Source: Natronoflexus pectinivorans
GTDB lineage: Bacteria; Bacteroidota; Bacteroidia; Bacteroidales; Marinilabiliaceae
Direction of reading: 5' to 3'
Length of the DNA stretch: 64,000 nucleotides
Assembly (NCBI RefSeq): GCF_004345615.1
Contig: NZ_SLWK01000009.1
Coordinates: 116,666 to 180,665 of the forward strand
In this document: positions 10,176 through 18,982 of the stretch, one piece after another
Layout of the letters: each line of letters starts with the position of its first letter
How positions within the stretch are numbered: the stretch's first letter is position 1
Position numbers and translations under genes: made by a program
Notes under the pieces: generated by a model
Seen by the model: the letters and a program-made list of their open reading frames with translations, nothing else
The model's database searches: none
Told to the model about the DNA's origin: nothing

Positions 10176-10370
10176 ATGGATAAAGTACTGACAAAACATT
10201 TCCAGTACACTGGACTTGATGATTACGATGAGTCGTTGGACTCTCAAATGAATGCGTTTTTAACCGAGAACAATATCCGTCCGGAGCAAGTAATAGATTT
10301 AGAGTATGCTGCGCATTCAAGCGGAGGAATAAACACGTATTCCGCACTTCTTATTTATAAGACCTCATAG
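10176..10370 (+). CDS. Small conserved-looking acidic protein
   Basis: A 64-residue frame starts after a spaced AT-rich leader and ends just before a strong terminator, which supports it being a real gene. The C-terminal half (an FLTENNI segment, then QVIDLEYAAHSSGG, then YSALLIYK) resembles small Cse60-like proteins: a helix, then an IDIxY strand and a SALIIYK strand. No function is assigned to that family that I can apply here. It has no signal peptide and no cysteine. Confidence 0.65.
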   Translation: MDKVLTKHFQYTGLDDYDESLDSQMNAFLTENNIRPEQVIDLEYAAHSSGGINTYSALLIYKTS

Positions 10371-10400
10371 TAGAATATTTTTTGGTGAACAATGAAAAAA

Positions 10401-10440
10401 GGTTGGTTACTGCTTTAGCAGTTAACCAACCTTTTTTTTT
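10401..10440 (+). terminator. Strong rho-independent terminator
   Basis: GGTTGGTTACTGC pairs with GCAGTTAACCAACC (one-base bulge) around a TTTA loop and is followed by ten T residues. It ends the transcript of the 64-residue protein and insulates the phospholipase gene. Confidence 0.9.
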
Positions 10441-10473
10441 AAATTTGAATATCCATTCAAAAAAAAGACAATC

Positions 10474-11307
10474 ATGTTAGAATTGTTTAAAAATTTTCTT
10501 GAAAAAAGAAGAAAAGTAAATAAATCCATCAAAAAGATAGACACTATTAGTGGCTTGGGGATTGCTCTTAGTGGAGGAAGCGCAAGGGGCTATGCTCATA
10601 TCGGTGTTTTAAAGGCTCTTGCAGAAAACGACATTGCTCCGGAAATCATCTCAGGAACCAGTATGGGTTCGTTGGTTGGGGTATTATATGCTGCAGGCTA
10701 TCATCCCAACGAGATTCAAAGTATTGTAAAAGAAGAGCCTGTTCTTAAAATGGTAAGACCAGCCTGGAATAAAAATGGCCTTTTTCAAATGACTGAACTG
10801 CGAAAATTGTTGAAAAAATACATTGAGAAAGACGACTTTGCAGCGCTTAAAAAGCCTTTCTGTTTAGCCGTAGCAAACATCAATGAAGGGAAAAATGAAA
10901 TCATCAGTGAAGGCTCCTTGATTGACTATGTTCTGGCATCGTGTGCGGTACCTGTTATTTTTACTCCCCAAGTGATATACAATACCACATATATCGACGG
11001 AGGACTTTACGATAACCTTCCGGCTGATGCCATCAGAGAAAAATGTAAAACCCTCATAGGTGTCCATGTAAACTATATTGGCCCCATGGATAAATTCGAT
11101 GGAATTACAAGCATAGCCGAGCGGGCGTTTAGTCTGGGAATTGGGGAAAATGTAAAAGCTGCAATAGAAATGTGCGATTTCATCATAGAACCAGCCGAGA
11201 TGCAAAACTATTCTTTCTGGGATTTTGATAAATCTGAAAAAATCATTGAAGTGGGTTACAATTATGCTAAGAAAATGATTGAAAAAGGTGAATTGAATAT
11301 TAATTAA
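10474..11307 (+). CDS. Patatin-like phospholipase
   Basis: The 277-residue protein is a bacterial patatin/RssA-type serine acyl hydrolase. It has the oxyanion-hole loop SGGSARGYAH (33-42), the nucleophile Ser63 in GTSMGS, and the catalytic Asp175 in IDGGLYDNLP, forming the Ser-Asp dyad. There is no signal peptide and no C-terminal barrel, so it is probably cytoplasmic or peripheral and acts on phospholipids or acyl esters. Its 3' end overlaps the convergent ATP-grasp-like gene by 8 bp. Confidence 0.93.
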   Translation: MLELFKNFLEKRRKVNKSIKKIDTISGLGIALSGGSARGYAHIGVLKALAENDIAPEIISGTSMGSLVGVLYAAGYHPNEIQSIVKEEPVLKMVRPAWNKNGLFQMTELRKLLKKYIEKDDFAALKKPFCLAVANINEGKNEIISEGSLIDYVLASCAVPVIFTPQVIYNTTYIDGGLYDNLPADAIREKCKTLIGVHVNYIGPMDKFDGITSIAERAFSLGIGENVKAAIEMCDFIIEPAEMQNYSFWDFDKSEKIIEVGYNYAKKMIEKGELNIN

Positions 11308-12505
11308 ACACTTCAAACCATGCCATATAGCCTTCATTTTTAGGGGATGCACTTAACGGAAGTATGTCACCGGTAATCATGCCATGCATTGATTTTGCCG
11401 AAAAACAACCAGCTAAATCATCCCATTCTCTGGCCTTCAAATAACCTATCTGCCATTTACCTGTTCGACCGGGAGCTAATCGCTCACGGATTTTTAGATT
11501 TATCAACCCCATGGAATAACGCATATTCACTTCTATACAAGGGTTTAAAAGAATCTTGCCATTGGCAGAAAGGAAAAACAGTCCATCAACGCCTATGGGT
11601 CCACGATACTTTGTATTGATTTTCATTTTTTGAAGAGCAGTCAAAAGAACAGATTCTGCCTCCTTCTCCCCTTCTTTCATCAGTGATTCCGGAATGGAGG
11701 AATCTTTGGGCAGATGGGTGTAACATCCTAAAAACCGTCCGGCTTTATCGGTTGAAAAATAAGTTGTTCCAAGAGAATGAACCCCTTTTGAATCACACCA
11801 AAAATGAAATGAAACATCCTGAAGCTTATGTAAAAATGGTTCTCCTAATAAAAAGCCCTGCTGTTTTAGTTTTCCAAGAATCCAGGGATTTTTCCAGGCT
11901 TGTTCATTCTTATCCCGGATTTTAAACAAACCTCTGCCCGAAGCGCTCCAGGGAGTTTTTAACAACAATGGCAGAGTGCTTGTTTTTTCTATATGGTTGA
12001 TATACTCCGGAGAATCCATCATAACTGGAACGTGTGGAATCAAAACGTTCGAAAATCGTTCCTTTTCAATGATAACTACAGCTTCCTTGATCAGTTCAAC
12101 TCCGGTGAGTCTGCTTAGCAATCGCTTGTATTCTGATTTCCAATGATTCATAGGATTCGATTTCCACGAATCCTGAAGTTGTATTTCAAGCGTTGAGAAA
12201 AATTTGTGAATGGCCGGACTCCACCCCCATGGGTGGAGTTCTTTTGCAAAAATGGTTTCCTGCAATGAATCTACATCCATACACTTCGGGACTTCAAATC
12301 CAAAGTCGGATAACCAACTGACAAAATCTGTACTCAGCCTATTACGCGTCAACAAAACATCTTCAGATGCACCCAGCCAAATCATAATGGACTCCAAGTC
12401 CTCTTCAAACTTCTTTAGTCGTGCAGGTGGTGTATACGAAGGATGACCGTTGACTACCGCCATTTCGCAAGTAGGGTTATAAAAAAGCAGCTTATTGCAG
12501 TTCAT
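11300..12505 (-). CDS. ATP-grasp-like protein of unknown substrate
   Basis: The 401-residue product is not a family I can name with certainty. Its middle and C-terminal parts read like an ATP-grasp fold: LLLKTPWSASGRGLF as a nucleotide-binding glycine loop, GFLLGEPFLHKLQDVSFHF as the hinge strand, GPIGVDGLFF, and CIEVNMRYSMG, where the Glu/Asn pair would bind metal. Such enzymes ligate a carboxylate to an amine or thiol. The start ATG overlaps the stop of the upstream esterase gene by 4 bp (ATGA), so the two are translationally coupled. Its tail overlaps the patatin gene by 8 bp. Confidence 0.75.
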   Translation of the reverse strand: MNCNKLLFYNPTCEMAVVNGHPSYTPPARLKKFEEDLESIMIWLGASEDVLLTRNRLSTDFVSWLSDFGFEVPKCMDVDSLQETIFAKELHPWGWSPAIHKFFSTLEIQLQDSWKSNPMNHWKSEYKRLLSRLTGVELIKEAVVIIEKERFSNVLIPHVPVMMDSPEYINHIEKTSTLPLLLKTPWSASGRGLFKIRDKNEQAWKNPWILGKLKQQGFLLGEPFLHKLQDVSFHFWCDSKGVHSLGTTYFSTDKAGRFLGCYTHLPKDSSIPESLMKEGEKEAESVLLTALQKMKINTKYRGPIGVDGLFFLSANGKILLNPCIEVNMRYSMGLINLKIRERLAPGRTGKWQIGYLKAREWDDLAGCFSAKSMHGMITGDILPLSASPKNEGYMAWFEVFN

Positions 12506-13506
12506 TCTTGTAAAGGAGTTAAAACTTTCTTTAGAAAATCATCTGTCAACTCAACTGTTTTCTCAAACCATGGTTGAAAAAGCCAAAAAGTGTGCATGGT
12601 ATTTTCATGCACATATTTTTGGGAGTAGATTCCATGTTCTGTTAACTTTTCAATCATATCATCCCTTCCTGCACCAAATCGCGGGATGGAACTATTTATG
12701 AAAAGAATGGGAACAGAGTTGGGATTAACATGGGTAATTGGAGATGCTTCGTATCGCAAATCGGGCCGCTCTTCTGTTGTTGAATTAAACCACCAGGTAG
12801 CAGCAGATGGTCTTCCTGGCCGATCATGACCCTCGCCCGACTCCGGGTGTATAAACGCAGATAATCCATCTACATTTACAACAGCATTGACCACTGCATC
12901 AATTTCTGTGTGGTGTGGAGGATTAAAAACAGAATCGACTCCATTAATTGTTCCCACGAGTGAAGCCAGTTGTCCTCCGGCCGAGGTGCCGTATAACACG
13001 AGTTTTTGTCGATCAATAGGATAAGAGCAGGCGTTGGCTCTGACCCAACGGACAGCGGTAATTACATCTTCAACAGCCGCCGGGTAAAATGCTTCAGGTG
13101 AAAGTCGGTATTCTAAACAGATGGAAACATAGCCCCTTCTTGCCAACTCCATGGCCATAGAATGTTCCATAGATTTATCACCGCTTCTCCATCCTCCCCC
13201 ATGAATTAAAAGTACAGTGGGTAATTTTGATTTTTCCAGATGGGATAAATAGATGATGTCCAGTTTGAGAGAACGATTTTCCAATTGAAGATAAGTGATA
13301 TCATGATGTATGGTCAAAGCAGATGTATCGCCCTTTTGAGCAAGAGATATATCAGGATAATTTATTTGTTGTTTTTTGAATTCGCTGATTAAGTTAAAGG
13401 AGGTATCTCTGGGGATTCCATCAATCTCCACCAATTGACCATACATGGCATATGGTAAGAGGAATAAAAATATAAGCAGTGGAAACTTATTTGAAAGTAG
13501 AGTCAT
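12502..13506 (-). CDS. Exported alpha/beta hydrolase (esterase/lipase family)
   Basis: Residues 1-23 form a Sec signal peptide. The mature part is a BD-FAE/hormone-sensitive-lipase-like alpha/beta hydrolase: oxyanion motif HGGGW (102-106), nucleophile Ser175 in GTSAGG, and a late His in NTMHTFWLF as the likely catalytic base. Proteins of this class deacetylate or de-esterify carbohydrates or lipids in the periplasm. It is the first gene of a two-gene unit with the ATP-grasp-like gene. Substrate is unknown. Confidence 0.88.
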   Translation of the reverse strand: MTLLSNKFPLLIFLFLLPYAMYGQLVEIDGIPRDTSFNLISEFKKQQINYPDISLAQKGDTSALTIHHDITYLQLENRSLKLDIIYLSHLEKSKLPTVLLIHGGGWRSGDKSMEHSMAMELARRGYVSICLEYRLSPEAFYPAAVEDVITAVRWVRANACSYPIDRQKLVLYGTSAGGQLASLVGTINGVDSVFNPPHHTEIDAVVNAVVNVDGLSAFIHPESGEGHDRPGRPSAATWWFNSTTEERPDLRYEASPITHVNPNSVPILFINSSIPRFGAGRDDMIEKLTEHGIYSQKYVHENTMHTFWLFQPWFEKTVELTDDFLKKVLTPLQE

Positions 13507-13531
13507 TGATTATCTGGTTTATATAAAAATG

Positions 13532-13564
13532 AAAAGGGCCCGCCGACGTTCCGACGTGCCCTTT
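13532..13564 (-). terminator. Probable terminator of the FGE-like/TlpA unit
   Basis: AAAGGGC pairs with GCCCTTT across an interior containing two ACGT half-sites that can form an inner hairpin (loop TCCG) with a bulge. On the minus strand it is followed by TTTTCATTTTT. It lies upstream of the esterase gene, so it may also shape that gene's leader. Confidence 0.5.
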
Positions 13565-13744
13565 AACCTTAACCCTAACCCACTACAAATATAATGGGTA
13601 ATTTTATAAATACAAAAAAAACTAACGAAATTTTTATTGTTTTTTTCTCTATTTTCTCTTCAGCACGAAATATTCTTTAGCTAAGTATTTTAATGCTTGC
13701 CGATTATGGAGTGCTGTCCAATTTTTGTCATGCCGCTTACAAAA

Positions 13745-14332
13745 TTATTGATGTATCACAATTCTGAAACCAACTTCATCTTCAGAAAATAATTCCGGTC
13801 TACAAATTTGAGCGTATCGAATTTTCAGGTCCGGTGCAACGATGTATGGATAAATCGGATCTCTTTCATGTTCGTTAAGGTTGTCATAAACTTTAGTGGT
13901 CTTCCAGATACAATAATAAGCAGCCAGTTTTTCGGAGACTCCAATAACTGGCTTATCAGCATATTGATCACTTCCAAAATAATTCACTACCGGCCAGTTG
14001 GTTGAATCTGGGATTTCTTTTAAAAGTTCAGAGAATAAGATGCTCCTAACTACAGGTTGGGAAGAATAGGGATCACCTGGTGCGTGTGTTAATTCAGCCC
14101 AGGACAACTCATCGTTGGGTCTGTTTTTAGCATATTGCCAAAACTCCTGGAATTCTTTATTGGTGATCTGATCACTTATCCAAAATGATGGAAAGCTTAC
14201 CACCATATTGGGATCGTCATCCATTTTACCTTCCGGTATGAAATGCATATTCTCCAATCTGGATTCTCTCTGCGAGATCAAATTAGTTACTGCAATAACA
14301 AGAAACAGCAACAGTGAAACATTCCTCTTCAT
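13745..14332 (-). CDS. Short FGE-sulfatase (SUMF1)-like exported protein
   Basis: After a signal peptide (about 1-20), the protein shows the two ends of a formylglycine-generating-enzyme/GldJ-GldK-like fold: FWISDQITNKEFQEF near residue 50 and a C-terminal EVGFRIVIH matching the usual GFR ending. The central part is shortened and the usual LPTEAEWEYA-type segment is missing, giving 195 residues where the fold usually needs 230 or more. It probably keeps a structural or binding role, not catalysis. It lies 16 bp downstream of the TlpA-like gene and is likely co-transcribed. Confidence 0.72.
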   Translation of the reverse strand: MKRNVSLLLFLVIAVTNLISQRESRLENMHFIPEGKMDDDPNMVVSFPSFWISDQITNKEFQEFWQYAKNRPNDELSWAELTHAPGDPYSSQPVVRSILFSELLKEIPDSTNWPVVNYFGSDQYADKPVIGVSEKLAAYYCIWKTTKVYDNLNEHERDPIYPYIVAPDLKIRYAQICRPELFSEDEVGFRIVIHQ

Positions 14333-14348
14333 TATTTCTGATTTATGG

Positions 14349-15800
14349 TTAGAGTTTACTTGGTGATGAATCCAGTAGACGGGTGATTAAATCTTTTGAA
14401 TGGAAAAAACCAAAACTGCGCTGCTTAACAATATAACCTTCCTTACCTATCACAAAATAATGAGGAATCGCATTTACACCCAAAGCAATTGAAATATCCG
14501 TGCTCTGTTCTTGGTTTGCAAAATAGTGTCTCCCCCCAATATCATTTTCGGCAAGAAAACCAGCCCAATTCTCCTCCGTTGATCTGATACAAAGGTAGAT
14601 GAACTCGATCTCTTCATCTTCGTATAGTGGCATAACATCTTTCATAGCTTCCATACCCATAATGCAGGGCTTGCACCAGGTTGCCCACAAATCAACAAAC
14701 AGAACTTTCCCTCTGTTTTCAGCAATAATGGATTCCATTAACGAACGACCTTCACTTCCCATGTTAGAGAATATTGGGTCTGAAATAGCTTTTGTAAGTT
14801 CTGGATTCTTTACAATTTGGTAGAACTCCAATAAGGGCTGTTTTATAAAAGATTCATTGATGTTTTTCTCAAAAATATGTTTATAATCATTGAATTGGGT
14901 AAGATTAAAACTTCGAAATATATTATGGAACACATTGCCAATAAGCAATTCCTTAAATATTCCATCTTCTTTTTCTAATAAAACTTCAAAAACATCCTCA
15001 TGCGAGAGCACTCCCCCTTCAGGTAGACTATTTACCAGCATTCTGACAAGAATACGTTCATAACTATTTGCTAAATGAAAAATTCCTGAATTAACTATCC
15101 TGTTGGCAGAACCTTTGCGGTCTACATATAGATCACCAATTTGAATCGTATTAAACCAATTTATAAATCCCTCATCCAGGATGGCATCAAGAGACAAATT
15201 TGATAACATGGCCCGATAATACTGGATGTTTATGTAATCCAGTGACCACTGCTTGAAATCTGCTGGAGGATTTTCTCTTTCAATAAACACTCGTCTTTTC
15301 TCCAAAGCATCAACGCGAATGCTGTCGCAGTGTCTTCTTCTCTCTTCTAATCCAGAAGACTGGGAACTAAAAAATTCGAAAGTGAAAGCACCTGTATTGC
15401 TACTTAAATATTTTTGCAATGCAAGATTGGTTTCAGCACGATCACCGGAATAGCGAAAATTGCCAATGTCTCTGAAGTCAATCTCAACAAAAAGACTGTC
15501 TCCGGGATGCAGAATCATTCTATTCCCCACTGGATTAAAACCGATGTCCTGCGGTGAGTACAAATTAAAAGTAAGATGAAAGGAACCATCTTCATTGATT
15601 GGACTGTTGAAGACACTTCTGAAGTTGCGGAAATCTGTTAGATGTACAGTCAAACTTTCAGTATTGGGATACACATCCCTGTTGTAAACCTTACCACTGA
15701 TGATAGTTTGGTTGTTTGCGATGTCGGTCTCTTTCTGGCTTGAGCAGCTCGATGCAATAATCACGCATAAGCATAATAAGGTCAGGATTTCAGTTCTCAT
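14349..15800 (-). CDS. TlpA-family thiol-disulfide lipoprotein
   Basis: A lipobox ends at Cys19 (IIASSC). Residues about 30-130 form a beta-rich domain typical of the N-terminus of Bacteroidota AhpC/TSA-TlpA proteins. A helical middle follows. The C-terminal thioredoxin-like domain carries WATWCKPC near residue 375, a CxxC that can reduce or isomerise disulfides in the periplasm. At 483 residues it fits the long DUF4369/TlpA-type architecture. It is first in an apparent operon with the FGE-like gene. Confidence 0.9.
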   Translation of the reverse strand: MRTEILTLLCLCVIIASSCSSQKETDIANNQTIISGKVYNRDVYPNTESLTVHLTDFRNFRSVFNSPINEDGSFHLTFNLYSPQDIGFNPVGNRMILHPGDSLFVEIDFRDIGNFRYSGDRAETNLALQKYLSSNTGAFTFEFFSSQSSGLEERRRHCDSIRVDALEKRRVFIERENPPADFKQWSLDYINIQYYRAMLSNLSLDAILDEGFINWFNTIQIGDLYVDRKGSANRIVNSGIFHLANSYERILVRMLVNSLPEGGVLSHEDVFEVLLEKEDGIFKELLIGNVFHNIFRSFNLTQFNDYKHIFEKNINESFIKQPLLEFYQIVKNPELTKAISDPIFSNMGSEGRSLMESIIAENRGKVLFVDLWATWCKPCIMGMEAMKDVMPLYEDEEIEFIYLCIRSTEENWAGFLAENDIGGRHYFANQEQSTDISIALGVNAIPHYFVIGKEGYIVKQRSFGFFHSKDLITRLLDSSPSKL

Positions 15801-15902
15801 TATTATTATTGTTTTAATTCAATTATTTAGCATAAAGATAAAAAAAATTGATGTTTTTTAAAAATAACGAGTAGTGAAATTATTGATCATTATCATTGAA
15901 CA

Positions 15903-16091
15903 AGACAAAGTTTGCCCGATGAAGAATCGTCTTACAGATTTGAAAATGCTGTGCATAAATTTACAAATCTATTAAACATAGGGGGTCAATATGCTCCGGA
16001 ATATTCAATCTGGCACAATAAAACCGATATAGATGGCACATTTAGAACCGCTGATGCCAGTAGCCGTTGTCTCAATCGAATTTACTCATAA
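15903..16091 (+). pseudogene. Possible remnant of a protein-coding gene
   Basis: A stretch of 62 sense codons without start codon, closed by TAA, reads like normal protein (from LPDEESSYRFENAVHKF to ASSRCLNRIYS) with balanced charged and aromatic residues. An in-frame TGA lies two codons upstream. It may be the 3' end of a decayed gene. I do not recognise the family, and it may be chance. Confidence 0.3.
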
Positions 16092-16182
16092 AACCAAATA
16101 TCGAACAATAAACCTAATTCCGAAGGTGTGAATTGTTTTCATCTGTTTATAATTTTTTTTTAGTTACTTCCGAGTACTCGGG

Positions 16183-16263
16183 ATGGAACTCGCCATCATA
16201 GTCATTGGTTACGCCGATCTTCGATTCTCCTGCGTGAGAAGGTTTTATCATGGCTCGTTTCAT
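16183..16263 (+). repeat. 81-bp dispersed repeat, copy A
   Basis: This segment aligns without gaps to 49608-49688, with 69 of 81 positions identical by my count, including a shared 20-base core (GCCGATCTTCGATTCTCCTG). It starts with ATGGAACTCG, preceded here by a small CGAGTACTCG palindrome. It codes for nothing recognisable. Confidence 0.8.
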
Positions 16264-16426
16264 AACCATTCAATTTTTGATTGTTTGAGATAATTTGGTT
16301 CACTCGAAAAACTAGTTCACATTTTAGTTCTCATTTATTTTGAAATACGAAGCATTCACGAAGGCAAAATCTTAACAAAACAGTAACGAGTAAATGAATC
16401 AAATTGAGTTAAATCACAAAAAACAG

Positions 16427-16460
16427 AAAAGCCTGCAAATCATACGATTTGCAGGCTTTT
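16427..16460 (-). terminator. Terminator downstream of tRNA-Pro
   Basis: GCCTGCAAATC and GATTTGCAGGC form an 11-bp perfect stem around ATAC, flanked by A and T tracts so that it can act in both directions. It lies just 3' of the minus-strand tRNA. Confidence 0.85.
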
Positions 16461-16483
16461 AGTTTTGTTTAAACCTGTATTTG

Positions 16484-16558
16484 TCGGGATGAGAAGATTC
16501 GAACTTCCGACCCCTCGCCCCCCAGACGAGTACTCTAACCGGACTGAGCTACATCCCG
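16484..16558 (-). tRNA. tRNA-Pro(GGG)
   Basis: The minus strand folds as a complete cloverleaf. The acceptor stem is CGGGATG / CATCCCG with discriminator A. The D arm contains TAGCTCAGTCCGGTTAGAG. The anticodon stem CTCGT / GCGAG encloses loop CTGGGGG, giving anticodon GGG. The T arm is GGAAG-TTCGAAT-CTTCT. The 3' CCA is not encoded. It decodes the CCC proline codon, consistent with the C-initial acceptor of tRNA-Pro. Confidence 0.95.
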
Positions 16559-16591
16559 AACTTATATAGATGCTTTTCTAAAAAAGCAGTG

Positions 16592-16623
16592 CAAAGATAA
16601 CAACTTTTATCAATAGACACAAC
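16592..16623 (-). promoter_or_regulatory. Bacteroidota-type promoter of tRNA-Pro
   Basis: On the minus strand TATCTTTG matches the -7 consensus TAnnTTTG exactly, with GTTG 24 bases upstream in place of the -33 TTTG. The start would lie about 25-35 bases before the tRNA. Confidence 0.6.
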
Positions 16624-16899
16624 CTCAACCTCCTTAAAAAATAGGGACATTTCATCATAAGATATTAACACATCTGTTTTCGTATTCAATTACAAATCTT
16701 TGCGCCAGCAAAACATTTTAATGTTAGTATAAAATAATTCCCATCCCCTATAAATTACAGTTCCTCCTATAAATTCGTCGTTTTAGCGAAATTCTCATCA
16801 TAAATAAACAAAATCATCTATTTTTGTAAAACCATATCAGAAGCATTCATGTTAGAGATATAGAATCATCATCCCAAAGAAACCAGGATAGAACATTTT

Positions 16900-17514
16900 A
16901 TGAGTACGAACGGCCAAACAAAAGAAGAGACCTTTTTGCTAAATGGGTTGATGCGTGGAGAAGAGTCCTTTTACCGCAGACTGTTCGATCTTTACTACAA
17001 ACAACTGGTTATATTTGCCAACCGCATCCTGAACGACGATGACCAGTCCCGCAATGTGGTGCAGGATGTATTCGTGATGATCTTTGATAAAAGATCAGAA
17101 TTAAACATTCATACAAGTCTGAAAGCACACCTTTATCAAACCGTTAAAAACAGGTGCTTAAACATTGTAAAACGGGACAAAATTATCCATGAGCACCATC
17201 AAAATATTCTGAGCAGATCAAACCATTTTATTGAGCCATCAGAAAATCTGGAATATACTGAACTGGAAGAGAAAATCAACAACACCATCAGCAGTCTTCC
17301 CGATCAGTGTCAGAGAATATTCAAAATGAGTCGCTTTGAGGGACACTCCAATCAGGATATTGCCGACCAGCTTGACATATCCAAAAGAACTGTAGAAACG
17401 CAAATCAGTAAAGCACTAAAAAAGCTGCGGGAAGAGTTAATGAAAAGCCAGATGTTGCCGCCGATATTGGCTGTTTTATTTTGCCTGTTACAGCCATCTC
17501 TGATGCTGATCTGA
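16900..17514 (+). CDS. ECF sigma factor, Bacteroides expansion type
   Basis: The 204-residue protein has sigma region 2 (about 25-95, LFDLYYKQLVIFANRIL and VVQDVFVMIF) and region 4 (about 135-185, LPDQCQRIFKMSRFEGHSNQ followed by the helix-turn-helix IADQLDISKRTVETQISKAL). It ends with a hydrophobic segment (MLPPILAVLFCLLQPSLML), a feature common in this Bacteroidota family. It is followed by a FecR anti-sigma gene and a TonB receptor with an STN domain, so it probably directs receptor expression after a ligand signal crosses the envelope. Confidence 0.93.
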   Translation: MSTNGQTKEETFLLNGLMRGEESFYRRLFDLYYKQLVIFANRILNDDDQSRNVVQDVFVMIFDKRSELNIHTSLKAHLYQTVKNRCLNIVKRDKIIHEHHQNILSRSNHFIEPSENLEYTELEEKINNTISSLPDQCQRIFKMSRFEGHSNQDIADQLDISKRTVETQISKALKKLREELMKSQMLPPILAVLFCLLQPSLMLI

Positions 17515-17758
17515 TGCTGTGTTACATCCTATTTTTTAAAGAGCCCGGTACATCTTGTTCTAAACACGAATATCATTCAACTTCTATTCAATAAATAAAA
17601 AAATAACATTTTTTATACGTGTATGAGGAGGCTCGTTTGTCATATGAGTGATTAAGCATTTATGGACGTTATCCGTCTATAAGCCAAAATCATTTTGTTT
17701 GATCAGGCCTTAATCAATAGAAAAACCAAATAATTGTAACCATTAAAACCCAAGAGAG

Positions 17759-17944
17759 ATGGAATTTTTGTTGCAACTAATAGCAGACATGTTTGGAACG
17801 GCTCAAGCCGAAGAGACAGCTAAAACAATGCAAACAGCAGAGCATGAAGCAACGGTATCCAAAGCAGCCAATGCTTCGGAAAAATCATTGCAGGAACCTG
17901 TACCCGAAACACCAAATTTATTCAATGTCATTCAGTTTCGTTAA
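17759..17944 (+). CDS. Possible small protein between sigma and anti-sigma genes
   Basis: A 61-codon frame starts with ATG after an AAGAGAG purine stretch. It encodes a short amphipathic N-terminus (MEFLLQLIADMFG) and an Ala/Glu/Thr-rich hydrophilic tail. It has no family match I recognise. Orientation and position (53 bp before the FecR start) fit a co-transcribed accessory gene, but the frame could be fortuitous. Confidence 0.4.
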   Translation: MEFLLQLIADMFGTAQAEETAKTMQTAEHEATVSKAANASEKSLQEPVPETPNLFNVIQFR

Positions 17945-17996
17945 TAACATTGGCATTAAGTAATACCTAAACCGGAACAAATTGTATAATAATCAT

Positions 17997-18953
17997 ATGA
18001 CTTCTAATATCAACAACCAGGAAGAGTTGATTGTGAGATACCTATGTGGTGATGCGTCACCCGAAGAGATGATCACAATTGAATCCTTGCTAGAAAATGA
18101 CCGGGAATTTATTCAGCTTTTTAACGAAACCCGGTTTGTTTGGGAGCAGGCTGCAAAACCCTGTTTCAATCCCGAACAAGATTGGCAAGCCATCCGCCAG
18201 CGTATTGGTTTCGCAAAAAAGAAATCGGGAGCTCTTTCGTTTTTCATAAGAGTTGCCGCTGTAATTACATTGGTGATATCAGTATCCGCAGGATTATGGG
18301 TGTACTGGAATGTACCCGGATATGGAAGATGGGTTGTATTTGAAACAGGAGCATCGTCCGACTCGATAGTATTGCCCGATCAAAGCATCGTGTTTCTTAA
18401 CAGAAACTCTTCCCTTAAGTTTCTGAACTCATTTAAGCCTGACCAAAGAACCGTGGCACTGACCGGTGAAGGCTACTTTGAAATCCAACCGGACAAAGAC
18501 CGCCCATTTAAAGTTGAGACCGGAATCGTACAGGTTCATGTAACCGGTACCGCATTTCACCTGGATGCAACCCACGAAAACGGCGTTGTTGAGCTCAATG
18601 TCACCAAAGGAGGTGTAACCATATACAATCCAACCGGCAGTCTTGATGTAAAGCAGGGAGAAAGAGCCTTGGCCGGACAAAGGCTGATTCAAAAATCGCT
18701 CATATCTGATAATAATTTCCTGAGTTGGAAAACCGGGTCACTGGAATTTGATAATGCCACTCTTTACGAAATAGCAAAAACTCTTAAAGATCATTTCCCG
18801 GAAATAGAAAGATTCAGCATAAAAGATACCACAAATATTAAAGTAACCACCCGTTTTCAGGAGCAGTCTCTTCAAGACATAACTGAAGAATTATCATTAC
18901 ATTTTCAAAAAAAGTTTGCACTTCATAACGGAGTTTTAGTAATCTCTGATTAA
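17997..18953 (+). CDS. FecR-family anti-sigma factor
   Basis: I choose ATG at 17997; an in-frame TTG 15 bases earlier is possible. The N-terminal cytoplasmic part (to about residue 80, with YLCGDASPEEM and the W-x-x-I segment) should bind the sigma factor. One membrane helix follows (FFIRVAAVITLVISVSAGLWVYW). The periplasmic part carries the FecR domain (about 105-205, SIVLPDQSIVFLNRNSSL and VTGTAFHL) and a C-terminal DUF4974-like STN-fold segment. It relays TonB receptor occupancy to the ECF sigma factor. The gene lies between its presumed partners. Confidence 0.93.
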   Translation: MTSNINNQEELIVRYLCGDASPEEMITIESLLENDREFIQLFNETRFVWEQAAKPCFNPEQDWQAIRQRIGFAKKKSGALSFFIRVAAVITLVISVSAGLWVYWNVPGYGRWVVFETGASSDSIVLPDQSIVFLNRNSSLKFLNSFKPDQRTVALTGEGYFEIQPDKDRPFKVETGIVQVHVTGTAFHLDATHENGVVELNVTKGGVTIYNPTGSLDVKQGERALAGQRLIQKSLISDNNFLSWKTGSLEFDNATLYEIAKTLKDHFPEIERFSIKDTTNIKVTTRFQEQSLQDITEELSLHFQKKFALHNGVLVISD

Positions 18954-18982
18954 TTTTATGGGATCATTCAATGCTTATTTAA

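Larger units (their letters stand above)
15801..16899. other. Gene-poor region with tRNA, repeat and a gene remnant
   Basis: About 1.1 kb between the TlpA-like gene and the sigma-factor gene. It contains a possible coding remnant (15903-16091), an 81-bp dispersed repeat (16183-16263), a terminator and tRNA-Pro, all listed separately. The rest shows nothing I can support. Confidence 0.6.
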
